Virus record (IMG/VR): IMGVR_UViG_3300042938_000029
Location: 1-37,261 of that record
Length of the DNA stretch: 37,261 nucleotides
Reading direction: 5' to 3' (one strand)
Source: a virus
Part shown: positions 32,708 to 37,261 of the stretch, one piece after another
How the letters are laid out: every line of letters begins with the position of its first letter
How positions within the stretch are numbered: position 1 is the stretch's first letter
The notes under the pieces: generated by a model
Database searches by the model: none
Told to the model about the DNA's origin: nothing
Seen by the model: the letters and a program-made list of their open reading frames with translations, nothing else
Position numbers and translations under genes: made by a program

Positions 32708-33832
32708 TTAGGAAACAACTGGTGTTGCTTCTGCGTATGCAATTGCGTCTAGTTCTTCCCATGTTAGACCAAAGCGAACGAAAATTGTATATTCAATTGT
32801 GTCCTTCTTTGGCTTGTATTCACGGTTGACGGTGATGTCTCTCTGGAAACCCCATACACGGTTCTGTGGGAATGTCAAATCGACATAACCAGCAGGGTAG
32901 TAAGGAACTTCCTGAACATTCATGCCAAGAACACGAGTGGTACGAGCGCCACCAAATGTCTGTCCACCACCTGAAAGGTAGTCTTCACGACGGCCTGGTG
33001 TTCCGCTAACTCTTGGCATAAGTGCTTCAGAGATAGCATCTGCAAGTGTACCGTTGTTCTTTACAATGTTTGCAAAAACATCTGTACCTGCGTAGAACTT
33101 GAGTCCTGACTTGATAGCACGGTACTTGCGTGGGAGAGCATAAATGATCTCCTGCATTACCTCAGGTGTCCATCCTCCTGTTGTATCAACGACTGCTTCG
33201 TGTGAATCTCCATCAGTTGCCTGATTTACGAAACCGTTCATGATACCAAGGAATGGGTCCATTCCTCCAGTACCGTTGATGGCAAGATCCTCAAGGTCGT
33301 TACCGAATGAGTTTGTCATCAAACGAACTAGATGGTCTTCAAGTGCTGCACCTTCGATGTTATCTTCAAGTGCCTCAGTTGAAACCTCCCAGTCAAGACG
33401 AATCTTCTTTGTAGTAAGTTCAACCTTTGTGAATGTTGCACCAGCATTGGTGTATTCACCAAGTGCCTGTGCTGCTGAACGGATAACACGCTCACCTACG
33501 TTGACCTTTTCAAGTTCAATCGTGTTTGCACGCATTGTAACTCTACGACCGTCTTGGGCGAGAACTGTTGCATCCCAAACATAGTCGATGAATCGACGTG
33601 CTTGTTCTGGGTTGAGAATACCACCAGGTGCTCCTACTGGATTAACTGCGTTTGGGCCTGTTGTGTCACCATAATTTGCGTTTGGGATGTTTCCCAATAC
33701 ACCAACACTTGGGTCTTCCACAGTACCAATACCTCCTGCGGCAAGTGCTCCTTGACCTTGGTATAAACCTGGGTTTGGATCACCGTACTCTCCTGTATCA
33801 CTTGGTTGGTTCTTAATAATTTCTTGTGTCAT
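32708..33832 (-). CDS. Major capsid protein (HK97 fold)
   Basis: The 374-residue protein follows the protease-scaffold gene by a 30-base gap with an AGGAGGTG ribosome binding site. It has the expected order of an HK97-type capsid: a flexible Gly/Pro/Asn-rich N-terminal arm (1-75), an E-loop/spine region (RVTMRANTIELEKVNVGER, then LTTKKIRLDWEVSTEALED), and P- and A-domain segments (LEDLAINGTG, then GRREDYLSGGGQTFG). A terminal strand RVWGFQRDITVNREYKPKK completes it. The first part could be removed or ordered during maturation. A stable hairpin follows its stop, in line with strong expression. Confidence 0.9.
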   Translation of the reverse strand: MTQEIIKNQPSDTGEYGDPNPGLYQGQGALAAGGIGTVEDPSVGVLGNIPNANYGDTTGPNAVNPVGAPGGILNPEQARRFIDYVWDATVLAQDGRRVTMRANTIELEKVNVGERVIRSAAQALGEYTNAGATFTKVELTTKKIRLDWEVSTEALEDNIEGAALEDHLVRLMTNSFGNDLEDLAINGTGGMDPFLGIMNGFVNQATDGDSHEAVVDTTGGWTPEVMQEIIYALPRKYRAIKSGLKFYAGTDVFANIVKNNGTLADAISEALMPRVSGTPGRREDYLSGGGQTFGGARTTRVLGMNVQEVPYYPAGYVDLTFPQNRVWGFQRDITVNREYKPKKDTIEYTIFVRFGLTWEELDAIAYAEATPVVS

Positions 33833-33862
33833 TGTGTTTCACCTCCTGAATTTCTTTCTGTT

Positions 33863-34429
33863 TTATTTAAATAGATCGGCATTTTTGAGGAAACTGCCGC
33901 CCCACAGTGATTTTTTAACCACTATTGGTTGTTCCTGCAAGATCTCGCCAAGATCAGCAGACTTACGGAAAGCAGTGTCCTTTTCCACAGCGTCCACGCG
34001 CTTTCCAAAACTATCTTTCACTTCACTTACCTCATTGCTGACTCCAGCAATTGCCTTGTTAATGCCTTCAATCTTAGCATCAAGAGCCTTTACTGTTTCA
34101 GCAAGAGTAGAAAGTGCAGATGTAAGATGATCGTTAATGGTGTCAATCATTTTGGTTGTAGCATTAACATCTTCTTCACTGACTACTGATGGTGAAATGG
34201 CTTTCTTTGCCTCATCACTCATGTCGCCCTTTTCTTCTTCGGCTCCTGAATAGGCTTTTTCTGCCATTTCATCTTCTGAGTCTTCTTCGTCTTCTTCTGT
34301 GACTTCGATCTCAATAGCCTTTTGCGTGTCAACCATAGTGACAGGAATTGCGTCCTCCATTGGTGGATTGATTTGCTCTTCACTCATTGACTTTTCGATC
34401 TCATCTACAACGATAATATCTGAATTCAT
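33863..34429 (-). CDS. Probable nested scaffold protein from internal start
   Basis: Inside the protease-scaffold gene, AAAGGAGGT (34437-34445) lies 7 bases before the in-frame ATG at 34429, a stronger signal than most true starts in this window. Translation here would give a 188-residue protein that matches exactly the acidic and coiled-coil scaffold part. Lambda makes Nu3 from an internal start in gene C in this way. The predicted product is inferred and not shown directly, although the ribosome binding site is plain in the sequence. Confidence 0.6.
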   Translation of the reverse strand: MNSDIIVVDEIEKSMSEEQINPPMEDAIPVTMVDTQKAIEIEVTEEDEEDSEDEMAEKAYSGAEEEKGDMSDEAKKAISPSVVSEEDVNATTKMIDTINDHLTSALSTLAETVKALDAKIEGINKAIAGVSNEVSEVKDSFGKRVDAVEKDTAFRKSADLGEILQEQPIVVKKSLWGGSFLKNADLFK

Positions 34430-35416
34430 CTTGCTTACCTCCTTTACCTCTGATTTACTAATCGCATTAACTGTTTCTACTAATGAAATATTCTTAATAA
34501 CGCGACGATTTGTTGGTATAATTATACCGTCTTTTTGTGAGTATAATTTTATTATCACAACTGGATCGTCTGTTTTTGCCATAACAGCAACTTCTTCAGA
34601 CGAAAGCCTTGCTCCACCCTTAAACACTAAGTCAATTACTCTTCCATAACTATCATCAAACTTAACGTATGAATCAATGTCAATATTCTTTTGAATTATG
34701 GTTTTCTTTGTATTAGTGATTATTCCTTTTATTACTGATGTTTTTTCTGGATCATTGCTTTCTACAAAACCAATGTTTGACATAGCCTTGTCGCATTGAG
34801 GGCAAGCCTTATTTGCTCCATATGACATTTGAATAACATCATCTTTTCTGCACCAAAATACATTTTCAATTGTTGCTTTCATTAGGTATCCTGTTCCTTG
34901 ACCCTTCTCAATACTAATAACGTTAGCGAATTGATTTGCTGGATTGTCAACTAAAGAAAGTTCGCTAAGGGAATACTCTTTAATTACTTGGTATTTTTTA
35001 TTTAACTCTTCGTCAAAAACATCTTCTGAGTCATGAACTTCTCCACCTATTGAAAATGCACTAAGCGTTCCATCAAGTACCTTTTCCCATGTGTCTTGAG
35101 CACCCTTGCTTACATAAGCGGATACATAGATTCCATTGTAGGATTTATTGCTTTCTGCATCAAAATATGTTTCTTCTTTAAAAGAAACTACCTTGCCGAC
35201 AGAAATTGGTTGATGCATCTCTCTTATGTTTCCTCTAAAAGACTCAAAGGCTTTTATTGATGCTTCAAGTGGAACAACGTCACCTTGTCTATCAAGATTG
35301 TCCAGTGTTGCAAAACCATGTACCATTCTTTTTTCTACATCTATCTTAGAAATAGGAGTAGAAAAGTTAAGGTGGTTGCCACTGATTGCTGTTTTAGTTT
35401 CTTGGAATTTAATCAT
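33863..35416 (-). CDS. Prohead protease fused to a scaffold, with an inserted domain
   Basis: The 517-residue protein begins with an XkdF-like protease domain (1-180): candidate catalytic residues are His68 in MHQP, Ser122 in AFSIGGEV, and the acid in SLVDNPAN (Asp157). A 130-residue region follows that is not needed for such proteases: C189 with C205/C208 (a possible metal site) and a beta-barrel-like segment at 246-312 (DSYVKFDDSYGRVIDLV, then DDPVVIIKLY). Residues 330-517 are acidic (EVTEEDEEDSEDE) and then coiled coil (TLAETVKALDAKIEGINKAI), as in scaffolds. An ideal Shine-Dalgarno and ATG at 34429 suggest a separate scaffold product. The gene follows the portal gene with an extended -10 promoter 11 bases upstream of its ATG. 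Confidence 0.82.
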   Translation of the reverse strand: MIKFQETKTAISGNHLNFSTPISKIDVEKRMVHGFATLDNLDRQGDVVPLEASIKAFESFRGNIREMHQPISVGKVVSFKEETYFDAESNKSYNGIYVSAYVSKGAQDTWEKVLDGTLSAFSIGGEVHDSEDVFDEELNKKYQVIKEYSLSELSLVDNPANQFANVISIEKGQGTGYLMKATIENVFWCRKDDVIQMSYGANKACPQCDKAMSNIGFVESNDPEKTSVIKGIITNTKKTIIQKNIDIDSYVKFDDSYGRVIDLVFKGGARLSSEEVAVMAKTDDPVVIIKLYSQKDGIIIPTNRRVIKNISLVETVNAISKSEVKEVSKMNSDIIVVDEIEKSMSEEQINPPMEDAIPVTMVDTQKAIEIEVTEEDEEDSEDEMAEKAYSGAEEEKGDMSDEAKKAISPSVVSEEDVNATTKMIDTINDHLTSALSTLAETVKALDAKIEGINKAIAGVSNEVSEVKDSFGKRVDAVEKDTAFRKSADLGEILQEQPIVVKKSLWGGSFLKNADLFK

Positions 35417-35426
35417 GACTATTGTA

Positions 35427-35435
35427 ATTATAACA
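35427..35435 (-). promoter_or_regulatory. Extended -10 promoter for the protease-scaffold gene
   Basis: The minus strand reads TGTTATAAT, an extended -10 ending 11 bases before the ATG at 35416. No Shine-Dalgarno is visible in the short remaining leader. A small dyad (35443-35458) that includes the portal stop codon lies just upstream. Confidence 0.5.
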
Positions 35436-35442
35436 TCATTTT

Positions 35443-35458
35443 ATAACGATTTCGTTAT
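35443..35458. other. Short dyad at the end of the portal gene
   Basis: ATAACGA and TCGTTAT are separated by two bases, so either a small hairpin or an operator-like dyad. It overlaps the portal stop (35455-35457) and lies just upstream of the protease promoter. It is too short to call a terminator. Confidence 0.3.
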
Positions 35459-37086
35459 GATGTCTTTGCTCCTTCACCCTTAGGGTTTCTTCCTGTTACC
35501 GCAGCAGCACCATCAGACTGATTATTTGATCTTTCTGTGTCTCTTGTTTTACTCCCCGCCATATTTCCTTTAGCATCTGCTGCTTGTCTTGGGTTTAACT
35601 CAAGAGGAACATCTCCACCATCTCTTTGCGGATATCCAATCTTTTCACGAACCTCGTTTGGAGTAAGAACTTGATTCTTTACATATCTTTCATTAATCTG
35701 AGAGTCTGCAATTTCATCAGTAAGACTGAGTTGATTAAAACAGAGTTTAATGATGTCTGTTTTCTCTCTAATGATCTTGTTTACAGCCTTCTCAACATAC
35801 TCTTGTAGTGGCTTTGCGACTTGATCTCTAAACGTTCTATCTTGACTCATTGCCGCAGCAAGACCACCCGAACCAGTACCACCTAGTTTAGATAAAGGAA
35901 CTTGATGCGCCATAAGGATGTCGTCACGATTACGCAAGCGATAGTCGCTGAATGATGCTTCTTGTACACCATTCTCTACGGGATGCATATCAAACTCTAT
36001 CTTGCTTCCCTCGCTATCACCAGGAAGTGGAATGTAAAGTGTTCTGTGTGATTGACCTTTAAGTCCAGTTTGGAAGAATCGGAATAACTTATCTTCTGCT
36101 TCCGCAGTCAACTTAGCACCCTTAACAGTAATGATGTATCGTGGAACAGCCTTGTTCTCAAAGTAGTCAATATTATACTGAGCAGCCATCTGATCTCCAC
36201 GAAGAGAAGTCATTGCAGCAATAATATCTGGAACACCGTAGAACGTATTGAGTGGAGAATATTCTTTGAGGTGAATTACCTCGTTAGGTCTATTGTCAGT
36301 TGTAACTGGGTTTGGGTTGGTAGCACCAAAATTTCTAAAATATGTAATAGTTCCTGCAATGATTTGAATATATCCATCATGAAGACGACGGACACGCATT
36401 GTTGTTGAAGGTATGTGACCAACGTATCCAATATCGCCAACCACCGTTCTACCGATTTCAATATAACCGTTTCCAGTTGCTTGCATATCTGTAACTACTT
36501 TTTCAAGAGTTTTTGTTAAACTATCATCATCGTTGCAACTTTCTATCCAATCAGCCAACTCAATTTTTAATTGCTCAATACGTTTTTTGGCTTTTTTCTT
36601 TGCAGATTCACTTGATGTGGCCTCTAGTCTAAGCAATGTCTCTGTTGTCATGTCAAACTTATAGCCAAGACTGACTGTATTTGATACTTTTGTATCTACT
36701 GCCGCATGATTGGCAAACGAGGTGTCGTAATAGGATGAAAGTTCATATAAGTTGTATGGCGGGGTGATTAGGTCAAAGATTCCGTATCCATTTCTATATA
36801 CCTGCCCAGGATTAATTTTCTTTGAGTTTGCATCTCCACTTTCTGACTGACCAATTGCATTTGCTTCAGATAAGTATCTTTCAGAGATTTGACCGTCTGC
36901 TTGACGAGGAACATTATTGATTGTCGTGTTTGCTTTTTCAGTACGAGCAACTCTGCGCTTAAAGTTTTTATCTATTCCGTTAAAACCAATAAGTGACTCC
37001 CAACTCTTGTTAAATGGATCTGAGTTTAGAAATTCATTCTCAATGATTGAATCGGCTAACTTTGCATCAATAAGGAGTTCAGACAT
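35455..37086 (-). CDS. Portal protein
   Basis: The 543-residue protein has the pattern of phage portals. A helical clip/stem region carries VIHLKEYSPLNTFYGVPDII near 270-290. The segment SDYRLRNRDDILMAHQVPLS leads to the crown, and LTPNEVREKIGYPQRDGGD near 473 is the typical post-crown motif. The C-terminal tail is Asn/Ser/Lys-rich. It would form the dodecameric ring at the capsid vertex through which DNA is packaged and ejected. The start overlaps the previous stop by one base, and the protease gene follows, which is the standard head order. Confidence 0.88.
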   Translation of the reverse strand: MSELLIDAKLADSIIENEFLNSDPFNKSWESLIGFNGIDKNFKRRVARTEKANTTINNVPRQADGQISERYLSEANAIGQSESGDANSKKINPGQVYRNGYGIFDLITPPYNLYELSSYYDTSFANHAAVDTKVSNTVSLGYKFDMTTETLLRLEATSSESAKKKAKKRIEQLKIELADWIESCNDDDSLTKTLEKVVTDMQATGNGYIEIGRTVVGDIGYVGHIPSTTMRVRRLHDGYIQIIAGTITYFRNFGATNPNPVTTDNRPNEVIHLKEYSPLNTFYGVPDIIAAMTSLRGDQMAAQYNIDYFENKAVPRYIITVKGAKLTAEAEDKLFRFFQTGLKGQSHRTLYIPLPGDSEGSKIEFDMHPVENGVQEASFSDYRLRNRDDILMAHQVPLSKLGGTGSGGLAAAMSQDRTFRDQVAKPLQEYVEKAVNKIIREKTDIIKLCFNQLSLTDEIADSQINERYVKNQVLTPNEVREKIGYPQRDGGDVPLELNPRQAADAKGNMAGSKTRDTERSNNQSDGAAAVTGRNPKGEGAKTS

Positions 37087-37261
37087 TATTCAGCATTCCC
37101 ATATAATGCGGCAGTCTTCTTTGCAGCATCAACTGCACCAAGATCATTCATTGATGGAATCAATCCTTGGTCAAGACGATCAAGTTGTTCAGCATACTCT
37201 TCATCTGTAGACCTGTTTGCACCAGCATAGAACCACGCTTCACCCTCTGGTTGACCATATG
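37086..37261 (-). CDS. 3' end of a gene, probably terminase large subunit (partial)
   Basis: The last 57 codons are visible, ending DAAKKTAALYGNAE and a stop that overlaps the portal start by one base. The visible part contains PEGEAWFYAGANRSTDEEY and then a helical stretch. No motor or nuclease motif falls inside the fragment. The position directly before the portal gene is where the large terminase lies in most long-tailed phages, so this is the leading candidate; the small size of the fragment leaves other possibilities. Confidence 0.6.
   Translation of the reverse strand, partial: YGQPEGEAWFYAGANRSTDEEYAEQLDRLDQGLIPSMNDLGAVDAAKKTAALYGNAE

Noticed and set aside
33240-34649. Plus-strand open frames opposite the capsid and protease genes
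   Set aside because: They mirror codon periodicity of the confident minus-strand genes and show low-complexity Ser/Ile/Phe-rich translations.
1-37261. tRNA genes, CRISPR arrays, integrase or insertion sequences
   Set aside because: All gaps are short and hold only promoters or hairpins; no cloverleaf, repeat-spacer array or recombinase motif was seen.

Overview
The window is part of the genome of a long-tailed, double-stranded DNA phage, and every gene I can support lies on the minus strand. The host is probably an actinobacterium. Several gene families and the gene order recall large actinobacteriophages: a DnaE-type polymerase, a gp32-like single-strand binding protein, a RecA-like recombinase, an XkdF-like protease fused to a scaffold, a G/GT tail chaperone frameshift, and a very long tape measure. 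The sequence is clearly AT-rich, which is unusual for phages of cultured soil actinobacteria. It would fit an AT-richer host such as freshwater actinobacteria, but that is inference. No integrase, repressor, tRNA, CRISPR or insertion sequence was seen.

Read along the transcribed direction (high to low coordinates), the window opens with the 3' end of a gene that is probably the large terminase (37261-37086). The head module follows: portal, protease-scaffold with a probable nested scaffold start, major capsid protein, a small conserved protein, and a head-tail adaptor. Head closure, tail completion and tail terminator proteins come next, then the major tail protein. The tail module continues with a chaperone pair joined by a -1 frameshift at 28403-28409, a 2486-residue tape measure, a distal-tail-like protein, a 1830-residue tail hub/lectin protein, a proline-rich protein and three tip or appendage proteins, ending at 11369.

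A short stretch (11350-10668) encodes a zinc-ribbon protein and a helix-turn-helix protein and separates structure from replication. A consensus-like promoter at 10636-10664 then faces the replication genes: three small proteins, DnaB-like helicase, a small protein, DnaG-like primase, gp32-like ssDNA-binding protein, DnaE polymerase, MazG-like hydrolase, RecA-like recombinase, a zinc ribbon, a PD-(D/E)xK resolvase, an unknown protein and a partial gene at the left edge. Two related HNH endonucleases sit directly upstream of recA and of the resolvase gene.

Regulation is legible. A TGnTATAAT-type extended -10 motif on the minus strand recurs in nearly every gap. It sits so close to some start codons, including both HNH genes, that leaderless transcripts are likely. 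UUCG-loop hairpins follow the two most abundant virion proteins (major capsid and major tail), and a strong hairpin separates the ssDNA-binding protein from the polymerase. Genes are otherwise tightly packed with 1, 4 or 8 nt overlaps. No stretch over 300 bases lacks a gene; all gaps are under about 100 bases and hold promoters or hairpins.

The most unusual signals are: the promoter-plus-HNH cassettes, whose last codons appear to double as the ribosome binding site of the next gene; a family of about 60-80 residue beta modules inserted at several places in two tail proteins; and a strong internal Shine-Dalgarno and ATG inside the protease-scaffold gene.
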